This document shows, one piece after another, positions 43,478 through 52,152 of a stretch of DNA of 64,000 bases. The DNA lies in NCBI GenBank assembly GCA_002476495.1, contig DLKL01000051.1, positions 17,805 to 81,804 on the forward strand, in the 5' to 3' direction. A program made the translations under genes and the position numbers. Source of the DNA: Lachnospiraceae bacterium UBA7589. GTDB lineage: Bacteria > Bacillota > Clostridia > Lachnospirales > Lachnospiraceae. Each line of letters opens with the position of its first letter. Positions within the stretch are counted from its first letter, which is position 1. Under the pieces are notes generated by a model. That model searched no databases. It saw only the letters and a list, made by a program, of their open reading frames with translations, and had not been told where the DNA came from.

Positions 43478-44470
43478 ATGAGTACCAACAGGGTTACCCG
43501 TGAGGATATAATAAGATTAAAACTTAATAAAAGACGGCAAATGCGAAGAATTATATATTCTTTTATAGCATTTTTGCTGGTTGTGTCATGTATATCATTA
43601 TTTGCTGTACATAGGATTAATAATACTGATTCAAAACAGTCCGGAGGTCAGATTAATGTTGGAGTTAATCCAAATCTTGGAGATGACAGCAAAGAAGAAA
43701 TACCTGATTACAGTATAATAAAAAATAATAATACTTCATCAGATGAGGAAAATACTACTGAGGATGACATATTGGAAACATTTGTGTTTGAGGTTCCGGA
43801 GACTGAGCTCCCGCATATTGATGGCTCAGTGGGAGAGAACTGGGTTGATCCTGAGGTGTTTACCAGAGTTGATGCTTTGGCAGATATAAGATATTTTTCT
43901 GATGTGGTTTTTGTAGGAGATTCAAGAACCGAGGGACTTATTCTTTATGCGGGATTGCCTAACCTTAATGGCTTTTGCTATAAAGCCCTCGGAATTAACA
44001 AGCTTGATAAGGAAGAAAATATTGTAGTACCCGGATATACAGGAGAATATACCTGTTATGATGCAATCGCCATGACTGATTATGATGCCTACTATTTAAG
44101 CTTTGGGGTAAATGAACTGGGATGGGTTGATGTGGATGTGTATATTGAATTTTACAATAAGCTTATTGACCATATATTTGCTGTGAATCCGGATGCGATA
44201 GTTTATGTGGAAAATATTCTTCCGGTTTCCAGAAAAAAATCAGAAGAAAGTGATGTATACAATATAGAACGAATTAATGAATTTAACGATAAAATTCTTG
44301 CAATGTGTCAGGAGAGGAAGGATGTCATATATCTTGATGTTGCTGCCTCAGTGTCGGATGATGAAGGATATCTGCCTGAAGAAGCATCCTATGACGGAAT
44401 TCACTGTGATTCCGGTTATTGTAAAAGAATTATACAGTATATAAGATATAATACATATACAAAAAAATAA
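43478..44470 (+). CDS. Membrane-anchored SGNH-type hydrolase
   Basis: A 330-residue protein with one N-terminal membrane span (about 25-45), an acidic Ser/Thr/Asn-rich linker (about 50-110) and an outer SGNH-like domain. Block I reads FVGDSRTEG (nucleophile Ser), block III SFGVNELG (Asn) and block V DGIHCDSGY (Asp and His). Related proteins include peptidoglycan or polysaccharide O-acetylesterases, but the substrate cannot be named. ATG 43478 is chosen because AAGGGTGAG lies 9 bases upstream; a GTG at 43466 lies inside that site. It directly follows gpsA and precedes spoIVA. Confidence 0.78.
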   Translation: MSTNRVTREDIIRLKLNKRRQMRRIIYSFIAFLLVVSCISLFAVHRINNTDSKQSGGQINVGVNPNLGDDSKEEIPDYSIIKNNNTSSDEENTTEDDILETFVFEVPETELPHIDGSVGENWVDPEVFTRVDALADIRYFSDVVFVGDSRTEGLILYAGLPNLNGFCYKALGINKLDKEENIVVPGYTGEYTCYDAIAMTDYDAYYLSFGVNELGWVDVDVYIEFYNKLIDHIFAVNPDAIVYVENILPVSRKKSEESDVYNIERINEFNDKILAMCQERKDVIYLDVAASVSDDEGYLPEEASYDGIHCDSGYCKRIIQYIRYNTYTKK

Positions 44471-44477
44471 TTATTTG

Positions 44478-44538
44478 TAATACCCCCCTGCGACTTTACA
44501 TATATATGTAATAGTGTAAAAGTTATATGGGGGTATTA
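44478..44538 (+). promoter_or_regulatory. Inverted repeat and sigma-E-like promoter before spoIVA
   Basis: TAATACCCCC (44478-44487) and GGGGGTATTA (44529-44538) are perfect 10-bp inverted arms, and the right arm includes the GGGGG that serves as the spoIVA ribosome binding site. Between them lie ACTTTACA/TGTAAAAGT arms. An ATA-N16-CATATATA pattern (44480-44506) resembles the mother-cell sigma-E consensus (ATA, 16-18 bases, CATACAAT). If that promoter is used, the left arm is not transcribed. Confidence 0.45.
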
Positions 44539-44540
44539 TT

Positions 44541-46001
44541 ATGGATATTTATAAGGATATTGAAACAAGAACAAATGGTGAAATATATATGGGTGTGGTG
44601 GGACCTGTCAGAACAGGGAAGTCCACATTTATAAAAAGATTTATGGAATTGCTGGTGGTTCCTGCAATTAAGGATGAAAACAGCAGAACAAGAGCAATTG
44701 ATGAACTGCCTCAGTCTGCAGCAGGGAGGACTGTCATGACAACTGAACCTAAGTTCATACCAAAGGATTCAGTAGAAATAATTCTTGAAGACGGGGTTGA
44801 ATTTAAGGTTAGAATGATTGATTGCGTAGGATATATGGTTGATGAGGCAGAGGGACATGAGGAGGATGGAAGAGAGAGACTGGTTAAAACCCCCTGGTTT
44901 GACTATGATATTCCATTTACCAAGGCTGCTGAAATCGGGACAAAAAAGGTTATATTTGAACACTCAACAGTAGGAATTCTGGTTACCTGTGATGGGACAA
45001 TAGCAGATATCTCCAGGGAGGCATATATAGAGGCCGAAGAAAAAACCGTAAGAGAGCTGACAGAAATCGGTAAGCCGTTTGTTGTAATATTGAATTCAAG
45101 GCGTCCGGGCTCAGAAGAAACCGTTATACTTGCCCAGGAGCTTTCAGAAAAGTATGGCGTAGCTGTTATACCGATGAATTGTGATCAACTGAAGCCTTAT
45201 GACGTTAATAAGATTTTTGAAGAACTGTTACTGGATTTTCCTATTACTGCGGTTAATTTTAATATACCAAAATGGATTGAGGCTATGGATAGTGAATGCA
45301 ATATTAAGGCCTATCTTATACAACGGGCAAAGGAAATATTTGCCGGACTTCATCATATGAAGGATATTAAGAATATGTCTTGTGAGGCAGATGAATACAT
45401 AGAAAAAATAAACATGAACAATATTAATATGGCTGATGGAGGAATAAATATTAATATTGTGCTGTTTGACAGGTATTATTACGATATGATATCTGAAATG
45501 CTTGGATGCGAAATAAGAAATGAATATGATTTTATAAAAGAAATAAAAGAAATGTCAGACACAAAGAAGCAATGCCAGAAGGTCAGCATGGCTCTGATGC
45601 AATCCTTAAAAACCGGATATGGCTCGGTCACACCTGAGGAAAACGAGATTAAGCTTGATGCTCCTGAATTAATTAAATCGGGAAATAAATATGGTGTAAA
45701 AATAAAGGCAAAGGCACCGTCAATTCATCTTATCAAAGCTAATATAACCACAGAAATTGCTCCTATTGTAGGGTCGGAAGAGCAGGCAAAGGATTTAATC
45801 AGCTACATTAACAGCGACGGAATTGAAAAGGATAATATCTGGAGTGTTAATATATTTGGAAAGTCAATACGACAGCTGGTTGAGGATGGATTAAAATCCA
45901 AAATTAATAAAATTAATCAGGAAAGCCAGCAAAAGCTGCAGGATACCATGGAGAAGATTGTTAACGATTCCAACGGTGGTATGGTTTGCATAATAATTTA
46001 A
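44541..46001 (+). CDS. spoIVA: Stage IV sporulation protein A
   Basis: SpoIVA is the ATPase that polymerises on the forespore surface to form the basement layer of the spore coat. The 486-residue protein has the Walker A motif GPVRTGKST (21-29), the conserved RTVMTTEPKF block and DCVGYMVDEAEG, a middle domain and a C-terminal GGMVCIII tail close to that of B. subtilis. Length is normal. It shows that the organism is, or recently was, a spore former. It is preceded by a possible sigma-E promoter. Confidence 0.97.
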   Translation: MDIYKDIETRTNGEIYMGVVGPVRTGKSTFIKRFMELLVVPAIKDENSRTRAIDELPQSAAGRTVMTTEPKFIPKDSVEIILEDGVEFKVRMIDCVGYMVDEAEGHEEDGRERLVKTPWFDYDIPFTKAAEIGTKKVIFEHSTVGILVTCDGTIADISREAYIEAEEKTVRELTEIGKPFVVILNSRRPGSEETVILAQELSEKYGVAVIPMNCDQLKPYDVNKIFEELLLDFPITAVNFNIPKWIEAMDSECNIKAYLIQRAKEIFAGLHHMKDIKNMSCEADEYIEKINMNNINMADGGININIVLFDRYYYDMISEMLGCEIRNEYDFIKEIKEMSDTKKQCQKVSMALMQSLKTGYGSVTPEENEIKLDAPELIKSGNKYGVKIKAKAPSIHLIKANITTEIAPIVGSEEQAKDLISYINSDGIEKDNIWSVNIFGKSIRQLVEDGLKSKINKINQESQQKLQDTMEKIVNDSNGGMVCIII

Positions 46002-46045
46002 AACATGTTATTATACCACCACAGCTTAAGATTTAGGAGATACAT

Positions 46046-46804
46046 ATGTCACAGGATAAGTTAGAATTTAAAATAAATGAATTTGAGGGACCTCTTGATC
46101 TCTTGTTACATTTGATAGAAAAAAATAAATTTAACATATTTGATATTCCTATTGTGGAGATAACAGAACAATATCTTGACTATGTGAATGCCATGGAGGA
46201 ATCAGACCTTGATATAATGAGTGAATTTCTTGTTATGGCGGCAACTCTTATAAGTATTAAGGCAAAGATGCTCCTGCCAAAGGAGGAGAAGGACGAACCC
46301 GAGGAGGAGGATCCAAGAGCAGAGCTGGTAAGAAGATTGCTGGAGTACAAAATGTACAAATATGCTTCTTATGAATTGAAGGATATGGAAATTGATGCTA
46401 ACCGGGCCTATTACAAAAGACCGAGTATACCGGAGGAGGTTAAAGAATACAAGGAGGAGATAGATCCTGCGACTATTGTGGGGGATATTACTCTTGCAAG
46501 ATTGAGTGAGATATTTAATCAGATAATGAAAAGGACTGTGGACAGGGTAGATCCAATCAGAAGCAAATTCGGAACCATTGAAAAAGAAGAGATAAGAATT
46601 GAAGATAAGATGGAGGAAATAAAAAACACGATGAAGGGTCTAAAGGGAATTAATTTCCGGACTCTCCTTGAAATTCAGGCCTCCAGAATAAACGTTATAG
46701 TTACATTTCTGGCAGTACTTGAGCTTATGAAAGTGGGAAGTATTGCCATAAGACAGGAGAATCTTTTCGGGGATATTATTATTGATTCCTTAGAGATTGA
46801 TTAG
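46046..46804 (+). CDS. scpA: Segregation and condensation protein A
   Basis: ScpA is the kleisin subunit that links SMC dimers in bacterial condensin. The 252-residue protein has the N-terminal motif INEFEGPLDLLLHLIEKNK, the central acidic stretch KEEKDEPEEEDPR and a C-terminal winged-helix (FLAVLELMKVGSI). TTAGGAGATACAT precedes the ATG. It is followed after 17 bases by scpB. Confidence 0.95.
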   Translation: MSQDKLEFKINEFEGPLDLLLHLIEKNKFNIFDIPIVEITEQYLDYVNAMEESDLDIMSEFLVMAATLISIKAKMLLPKEEKDEPEEEDPRAELVRRLLEYKMYKYASYELKDMEIDANRAYYKRPSIPEEVKEYKEEIDPATIVGDITLARLSEIFNQIMKRTVDRVDPIRSKFGTIEKEEIRIEDKMEEIKNTMKGLKGINFRTLLEIQASRINVIVTFLAVLELMKVGSIAIRQENLFGDIIIDSLEID

Positions 46805-46821
46805 TTTACCGGGGAGGGAAT

Positions 46822-47397
46822 ATGGAGAATAGTATTTTGAAAACTGAAGCCAAAGTAGAGGCAATATTATTTTCTATGGGAGAAGCAGTTCCATTGAAGG
46901 AGCTGTCTAAGGCTATAGAGATTGACGAGACTACATTGGAAAAAATAATTTTAAATATGATGGATAAGTATGAAGGTGAAGACAGAGGAATACGGCTGAT
47001 AAAGCTGGAGTCATCATACCAGCTGTGCACAAAGAATGAGTATTATGAGGTTTTGTCAAAGCTGGTTAATATGCCCAAAGCCCATAATCTTACAGATTCT
47101 CTTATGGAAACACTTTCTATTGTGGCATATAAGCAGCCGGTTACAAGACAGGAAATTGAGGCCATAAGAGGAGTATCCTGTGTTCACGCAATTAATAAGC
47201 TGGTAGAATATAATCTTATTACAGAGGTAGGAAGGCTGGATGCCGTAGGCCGGCCTATCCTTTTTGGAACAACAGAGGATTTTCTCAGAAGCTTTGGAGT
47301 AACATCCATGGATGAGCTGCCTGTTATTTCTCCTGATAAGATAGAAGATTTTAAACAACAGGCAATGGAAGAGGCACAGTTAAAAATAGATGTCTAA
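46822..47397 (+). CDS. scpB: Segregation and condensation protein B
   Basis: ScpB binds ScpA in the SMC complex. The 191-residue protein has two winged-helix domains, with signature ESLSIVAYKQPVTRQEIEAIRGV-like sequence (here METLSIVAYKQPVTRQEIEA) and VGRLDAVGRPILFGTTEDFL. GGGGAGGG precedes the ATG. It ends 5 bases from the end of the convergent HD-GYP gene, with no visible terminator. Confidence 0.95.
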   Translation: MENSILKTEAKVEAILFSMGEAVPLKELSKAIEIDETTLEKIILNMMDKYEGEDRGIRLIKLESSYQLCTKNEYYEVLSKLVNMPKAHNLTDSLMETLSIVAYKQPVTRQEIEAIRGVSCVHAINKLVEYNLITEVGRLDAVGRPILFGTTEDFLRSFGVTSMDELPVISPDKIEDFKQQAMEEAQLKIDV

Positions 47398-47402
47398 AAA
47401 AG

Positions 47403-48485
47403 TTATAGTACTTTATCGATGGAAACATCAGTATTTTTTGACAAATCAATAAAGGAGTTGTTTGTTTTTATAAGTGGCTTTGACAGATTAACCATATTGA
47501 TATATACAATATCACCCTCTTCTCCGTTGCTTAGCTTCACCTTGCAATTTACATAGCTGTTTACAACTCTTTGTAAAAAAGTGAGGAGAAAATGTGGATT
47601 GTATTTTTTTAGTCCGTTTATCTCAAAGCTGTAAATTACTTCAAAGGGATTTATGGCATCCCTGTATACTCTTTTTGAGGTCATTGCCTCATAAACATCT
47701 GCAATGGTTACAATCTGTGAAAAGAGATTAATCTTATCACCTGTAAGACCGAGAGGGTAGCCTGAACCATCACATTTTTCGTGGTGCATCAGGGCCGCAT
47801 ACTGAATGTGGGTATCGACTTTTTTTGATTTTAGCAATTCATATCCTTTTATGGTATGTCCTTTGATAATTTCGTATTCCCGGGAAGTAAGCTTTCCGGG
47901 TTTTTTTAGTATGGATTCAGGGATATATAGCTTACCAATGTCATGAAAAAGTCCACAGGAGGTAACCATTCGTATATCCTCCTCGGAAAAATCAAGCCAT
48001 TTTCCCATTATATTGCATATAAGTCCTACATTTAAAGAATGGTTAAAGGTATCGTCATCATAATTTTTCATTGTGGACATCATATTGAATATACTGAGAG
48101 GAGAGCTTGCAGAATCCATGATGCTTAGAGCATTGTTTAGTAAGGTATCCACATCAATGGAGGCATTTTTATTGACAATGTCGCTAAGATGCTCTGACAT
48201 GATAATGATATTCTTATCGTAGCGATTACGGAACCTTTTGTATTCCGGAGTTTTTTTCAGATTTTCTTCATATTCTGAAGAATGGGAAAATAAAGAGGCA
48301 TTATTATTGCTGCTCTCCGGATTATCATATATATCTACCATAAGTACGGAGTTAGATAGAAGCTTGCTGATAATGCTCTTGGTTATAAGTGTATCCTTTG
48401 GCAGAACAAGACGTCCCTTGGAGGAAAAAGTGTCCTTAAGGGTAATCATGCCTTCTTTAAGTTCTGAAGTAAAAAGTGTACTCAT
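47403..48485 (-). CDS. HD-GYP domain protein
   Basis: A 360-residue protein whose C-terminal half (about 145-310) is an HD-GYP domain, the class that hydrolyses cyclic di-GMP. The metal-binding HD appears in CGLFHDIGKLYIP, then HH in ALMHHEKCDGSGYP and the GYP motif, followed by DVYEAMTSKRVYR. The N-terminal 120 residues have no recognised sensor domain. The start at 48485 follows GGAGGATAAAGCC on the reverse strand; a longer reading to 48551 lacks a site. It points to c-di-GMP signalling near sporulation and cell-wall genes, but the link is positional only. Confidence 0.9.
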   Translation of the reverse strand: MSTLFTSELKEGMITLKDTFSSKGRLVLPKDTLITKSIISKLLSNSVLMVDIYDNPESSNNNASLFSHSSEYEENLKKTPEYKRFRNRYDKNIIIMSEHLSDIVNKNASIDVDTLLNNALSIMDSASSPLSIFNMMSTMKNYDDDTFNHSLNVGLICNIMGKWLDFSEEDIRMVTSCGLFHDIGKLYIPESILKKPGKLTSREYEIIKGHTIKGYELLKSKKVDTHIQYAALMHHEKCDGSGYPLGLTGDKINLFSQIVTIADVYEAMTSKRVYRDAINPFEVIYSFEINGLKKYNPHFLLTFLQRVVNSYVNCKVKLSNGEEGDIVYINMVNLSKPLIKTNNSFIDLSKNTDVSIDKVL

Positions 48486-48608
48486 GGCTTTATCCTCCAA
48501 TAAAATATTATAGTAATTATACAGAAAAAATTCCAATATTTCAATTGGCAAGTCTATATTTTAGCCTGATTAAATATATTATAATGTATACCTGATTGAG
48601 GAGATAAT

Positions 48609-49784
48609 ATGGCTAAAAAAATCATATCCTGTATAATGGCGGCTTTTTTATTGATAGGTGTTATATATACAGATATATCTGAGGGTAAGGAGTTTAATGG
48701 AAACGAATTGTATGCTTTATCAGCCGTACTTATGGACGGAGATAGTGGAAGGGTTCTTTTTGGCAAAAACTGTGATGAACAAAGACCAATGGCAAGTACA
48801 ACAAAAATTATGAGTCTTATTATTGCATTGGAGTATGGAAATGTGGATGATATTGTTACTGTGAGTGATTATGCTGCAAAAATGCCTGATGTACAGTTGA
48901 ATATAAGGGCAGGTGAACAATATGTATTAAAGGATCTTATGTATTCTATGATTATGGAAAGTCATAATGATTCAGCTGTGGCTGTGGCGGAACACATAGG
49001 GGGGGATGTAAAAGGCTTCGCCGGACTTATGAATCAGAAGGCCGGCGAAATAGGTCTTAAAGCTACATACTTTATTACACCTAATGGGCTTGATGCATGT
49101 GATGACAAGGGGGTTCATTCCACCACAGCAAGAGAGCTTGCACTTATTATGAAATATTGCATAATGGATTCTCCAAAGCATGAGGAATTTATAAGTATGT
49201 GTCAGACAAGGGATTATAGTTTTACGGATTATGAAGGTAAAAGAAGCTTTAACATCAGAAATAAAAATGCACTTTTTGATATAATGGATGGAGTAATAGC
49301 GGGAAAGACAGGTTTTACGGCAGATGCGGGTTACTGTTACATATGTGGGGTAAAAAGAGAGGATAAGACCTATATTGTCGCCCTTCTCGGATGCGGATGG
49401 CCAAATAATAAATCTTATAAATGGTCAGATACAAAAAAGCTTATTTCCTATGGAGAAGAAAATTATACATATAGGAGAATAATTGATGGAGAATATGAAA
49501 TACCATATATAGAAGTGAAAAATGGAATTGAATCAGAAAATATATGTCTTTGCATTAAGGATGAATGTGATCTGGTGCTGTGTGATGATGACAAGATTAC
49601 CTTTAAGTCTAACCTCCCGCCATATATTAATGCTCCCGTGAAGGAGGGAGATATTGTCGGAAGTCTGGATATATATATTAATGAGCAATATTTTACGTCT
49701 CTTAATATATATGCCGAAAGTACTGTCAACAGGATTAGTTTCCGGTATTGCCTGAAATCCGCATTTTTTTCTTTTTTTCCATAG
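48609..49784 (+). CDS. D-alanyl-D-alanine carboxypeptidase, DacF/DacB-like
   Basis: A 391-residue penicillin-binding carboxypeptidase (peptidase S11). A signal peptide (about 1-28) is followed by the three active-site motifs: SxxK in MASTTKIMS, SxN in ESHNDSAVA and KTG in AGKTGFTA; a C-terminal beta-rich region follows. It trims the terminal D-Ala of peptidoglycan side chains. Its place between spoIVA/scpAB and the dipicolinate genes suggests the sporulation type (DacF or DacB of Bacillus), which adjusts cortex cross-linking. GAGGAGATAAT precedes the ATG. Confidence 0.9.
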   Translation: MAKKIISCIMAAFLLIGVIYTDISEGKEFNGNELYALSAVLMDGDSGRVLFGKNCDEQRPMASTTKIMSLIIALEYGNVDDIVTVSDYAAKMPDVQLNIRAGEQYVLKDLMYSMIMESHNDSAVAVAEHIGGDVKGFAGLMNQKAGEIGLKATYFITPNGLDACDDKGVHSTTARELALIMKYCIMDSPKHEEFISMCQTRDYSFTDYEGKRSFNIRNKNALFDIMDGVIAGKTGFTADAGYCYICGVKREDKTYIVALLGCGWPNNKSYKWSDTKKLISYGEENYTYRRIIDGEYEIPYIEVKNGIESENICLCIKDECDLVLCDDDKITFKSNLPPYINAPVKEGDIVGSLDIYINEQYFTSLNIYAESTVNRISFRYCLKSAFFSFFP

Positions 49785-49806
49785 ATTAAACATTTTTTTT
49801 GTTTAG

Positions 49807-49815
49807 CATATAATA
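49807..49815 (+). promoter_or_regulatory. Possible sigma-K -10 element before dpaA
   Basis: CATATAATA fits the sigma-K -10 pattern CATANNNTA. A candidate -35 AC lies 15 bases upstream, one or two short of the usual spacing. In B. subtilis the dipicolinate synthase genes are sigma-K dependent, which gives the match some weight; it also resembles an ordinary TATAAT box. Confidence 0.35.
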
Positions 49816-49839
49816 GAGTATCGTAAGGGAGTTGATAGA

Positions 49840-50613
49840 TTGAGTTACAATAGCATATGTGTTTTGGGAAATGATAACCGGATGGATTATGTGGCTCAGA
49901 AATTCTACGATTATGGATATGATGTGTATAGAGATATAGAAAATATTGAAAAAACCTCCATTGTAATTTTACCTCCTCCGGTGGGTAAAAATGCAATGAA
50001 TGAAATATTTCCTTATCTGGTGCCGGGAGTAACTGTATATGGTGGTGCAGTATCAAATAGATTTGTACACGAATGCCTGATAAAAAAAATCATGGTAATT
50101 GATTACCTTAAATGGGAAAAGGTGACTGCACTAAATGCAATGCTTACTGCAAGGGGGGCAATAACTGATGCAGAGGAATATTCCAAAATTGAAATGGGAA
50201 ATTCCTGTCTGGTAACAGGGTATGGCTTTTGCGGAAAGGCACTTGCAAAGGAATTATCCCTTCATACGTCAAATATATCTGTTATGGTGCGAAGAGAGGA
50301 ATTAAAGGGCAGGATAGAAGAAGCGGGCTATAAGTATATCCATATTGATAGCAAAAATCATACTAATCATAGCTATGATTTTGTTTTTAATACTGTTCCG
50401 GCACCTATTCTTGATGAAGAATTTCTTAAGGAGCAGTCTTGTGATACAATTATTATAGATATAGCTTCGGCACCGGGGGGCACTGATTTTTCCTATTGTG
50501 ATAAAAATAGTATTACAGCAAAGCTGTCTTTGGGAATACCCGGAAAAAGGTATCCGGAAGAAGCAGGCTGCATAATATTTGATGCAATAATTGATAATCT
50601 TAATTCAATCTGA
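49840..50613 (+). CDS. dpaA: Dipicolinate synthase subunit A
   Basis: DpaA (SpoVFA) with DpaB makes dipicolinic acid from dihydrodipicolinate in the mother cell for spore heat resistance. The 257-residue protein keeps the LPPPVG and YGGAVSNRF-like blocks, an internal Rossmann motif VTGYGFCGKALAKEL (about 125-139) and the C-terminal DIASAPGGTDF...LSLGIPGKRYPEEAG signature. It is about 40 residues shorter than the Bacillus protein at its N-terminus. The start is a TTG with AAGGGAG 8 bases upstream; no ATG fits. Confidence 0.92.
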   Translation: MSYNSICVLGNDNRMDYVAQKFYDYGYDVYRDIENIEKTSIVILPPPVGKNAMNEIFPYLVPGVTVYGGAVSNRFVHECLIKKIMVIDYLKWEKVTALNAMLTARGAITDAEEYSKIEMGNSCLVTGYGFCGKALAKELSLHTSNISVMVRREELKGRIEEAGYKYIHIDSKNHTNHSYDFVFNTVPAPILDEEFLKEQSCDTIIIDIASAPGGTDFSYCDKNSITAKLSLGIPGKRYPEEAGCIIFDAIIDNLNSI

Positions 50614-50649
50614 TATTCCCTGGAAATATATATGAAAGGCTAATTTAAT

Positions 50650-51228
50650 ATGAAGATATCAGGGTGCAATATTGGTTTTGCCATAACCGGCTCGTTTTGT
50701 ACTTTTGATAAAATTCTTCCTCAAATAAAAGTTCTTGTAGATGAAGGTGCAAGGGTAATACCTATTTTTTCGTATAATGCTTATTCCTTTGATACCAGAT
50801 TTGCAAAAAGCAGTGATTTTGTAAATAAAGTAAGAGAAATTACAGGTGAAAAGGGGATAACAACCATACAGGAGGCTGAGCCTATAGGTCCTACAGGTAT
50901 GCTTGACATTATGGTTATTGCTCCATGCACAGGCAATACAGCTGCAAAGCTGTGTAACGGAATAACCGATACACCTGTGTTGATGGCTGCAAAGGCTCAT
51001 ATGAGGAATAACAGACCTCTTGTTATTTCCATTTCCACTAACGATGCCCTGGGAATAAATTTTCAGAATATAGGTAAGCTTATGGTTATGAAAAATATAT
51101 ACTTTGTACCATTTGGGCAGGATAATTTTAAGACTAAGCCTAATTCCATGGTGGCAGATGTTGAAAAGCTTAAGGATACAATTATCATGGCGGGAAGTGG
51201 TATGCAGCTCCAACCACTAATTTTATAG
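50650..51228 (+). CDS. dpaB: Dipicolinate synthase subunit B
   Basis: DpaB (SpoVFB) is the flavoprotein-like partner of DpaA. The 192-residue protein opens with GCNIGFAITGSFCTFDKILPQ (a flavodoxin-type phosphate loop GSFCTF) and carries the APCTGNTAAKLCNGITDTPVLMAAKAH block typical of the UbiX/Dfp-like family. It lies 36 bases after dpaA and ends at a strong terminator. Together with spoIVA it supports a complete sporulation programme. Confidence 0.94.
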   Translation: MKISGCNIGFAITGSFCTFDKILPQIKVLVDEGARVIPIFSYNAYSFDTRFAKSSDFVNKVREITGEKGITTIQEAEPIGPTGMLDIMVIAPCTGNTAAKLCNGITDTPVLMAAKAHMRNNRPLVISISTNDALGINFQNIGKLMVMKNIYFVPFGQDNFKTKPNSMVADVEKLKDTIIMAGSGMQLQPLIL

Positions 51229-51250
51229 ATAGGTAACCTGATATAAAATG

Positions 51251-51282
51251 AGGGCAGAAGCTTTAAGCTTCTGCCCTTTTTT
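51251..51282 (+). terminator. Terminator after dpaB
   Basis: AGGGCAGAAGCTT (51251-51263) and AAGCTTCTGCCCT (51265-51277) are perfect complements followed by six T residues. A-rich sequence on the left side makes it possibly bidirectional for the convergent gene. Confidence 0.9.
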
Positions 51283-51332
51283 GTTGTTAATAAAATACTG
51301 CCTTTATATACCGGTGCCTTTTGACGTATAAG

Positions 51333-52049
51333 CTAATCGATAAATGTATGGTTTGCTTTTATTATGCCCCTCGGGAGAGCATCCTTGGAATTTTTCCAGG
51401 GTTCGTCCCTGTATCTGTAATCAAATTTGTCAATAAACCAGGATACATCTGAATTAACACGTTCAATATTATCAAAGAAAACTCTGTCAAGCCAGATGAC
51501 AAATTCTTGGAAGGTATCTTTTGACAGCTTCTTTTCTGCCATGCCGTGGAGCATACCATAATGATATACACAAAAGCCCTTGGATGATTTGAATTTGTCG
51601 TGAAATTGGATATCCTTTTTCCACAGATGGAAAAGTGTATCTATATATCTTTCAAAGGTAGAATTAATTCTGTCGCATATAAAGCAGCTATTATCAAGAG
51701 AAGTTGTATATTCGTAGACTGAAGAAGCTTTATCCTTTTTAAACAAACTGTTTTTTGAAACAGATCTGTTTTTGCTTAAGACCTTTAAATCACTGATTGT
51801 TTTATTAAGATGGGTGTTAAGCATAAGGGCAAGTCCAAGTTTATTCTTGTGTGTATATAGAATTTTAATGTGGCGGCTGCAAAATCCTAATTTGTCGGTA
51901 AGCTCCCGGTTGTCGTCCTCCATGTAACTTGGCCCCATAGTGTATTCAACCGCATTATCCTCAAGCTGCTTATGTAAAAAGCATAAGGGACATTCACATT
52001 GGGCAAGAAAGGCTTCATTAACGGGGATTGTATACAATTGCTCTGCCAT
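51333..52049 (-). CDS. Cys/His-rich DUF6062-like protein
   Basis: A 238-residue soluble protein that I match, with moderate confidence, to DUF6062. The N-terminus reads YTIPVNEAFLAQCECPLC, and Cys/His pairs recur in two sets: C20xxC23 with C57xxH60, then CFIC (about 123-126) with CVYH (about 164-167). This suggests an internal duplication with two metal sites, probably zinc. No signal peptide or membrane span is seen. The ATG on the reverse strand follows AAGGAGAAATAT. It is a single gene divergent from the OGG glycosylase; function is unknown. Confidence 0.75.
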   Translation of the reverse strand: MAEQLYTIPVNEAFLAQCECPLCFLHKQLEDNAVEYTMGPSYMEDDNRELTDKLGFCSRHIKILYTHKNKLGLALMLNTHLNKTISDLKVLSKNRSVSKNSLFKKDKASSVYEYTTSLDNSCFICDRINSTFERYIDTLFHLWKKDIQFHDKFKSSKGFCVYHYGMLHGMAEKKLSKDTFQEFVIWLDRVFFDNIERVNSDVSWFIDKFDYRYRDEPWKNSKDALPRGIIKANHTFID

Positions 52050-52152
52050 ATATTTCTCCTTTATAAATGGTTTCTTAATAGATAAATTTAGTATATAATA
52101 GGTTTATTAAAAATACAAATGATAAATGGCATAGAATTAAGGAGCTGTGAAT

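Noticed and set aside
48486..48551. A 22-residue N-terminal extension of the HD-GYP protein
   Set aside because: The good GGAGG site lies directly before 48485, inside the extension.
50659..51213. A 184-codon reverse frame opposite dpaB
   Set aside because: dpaB has clear family motifs and synteny with dpaA; the reverse frame has no recognisable domain or start site.
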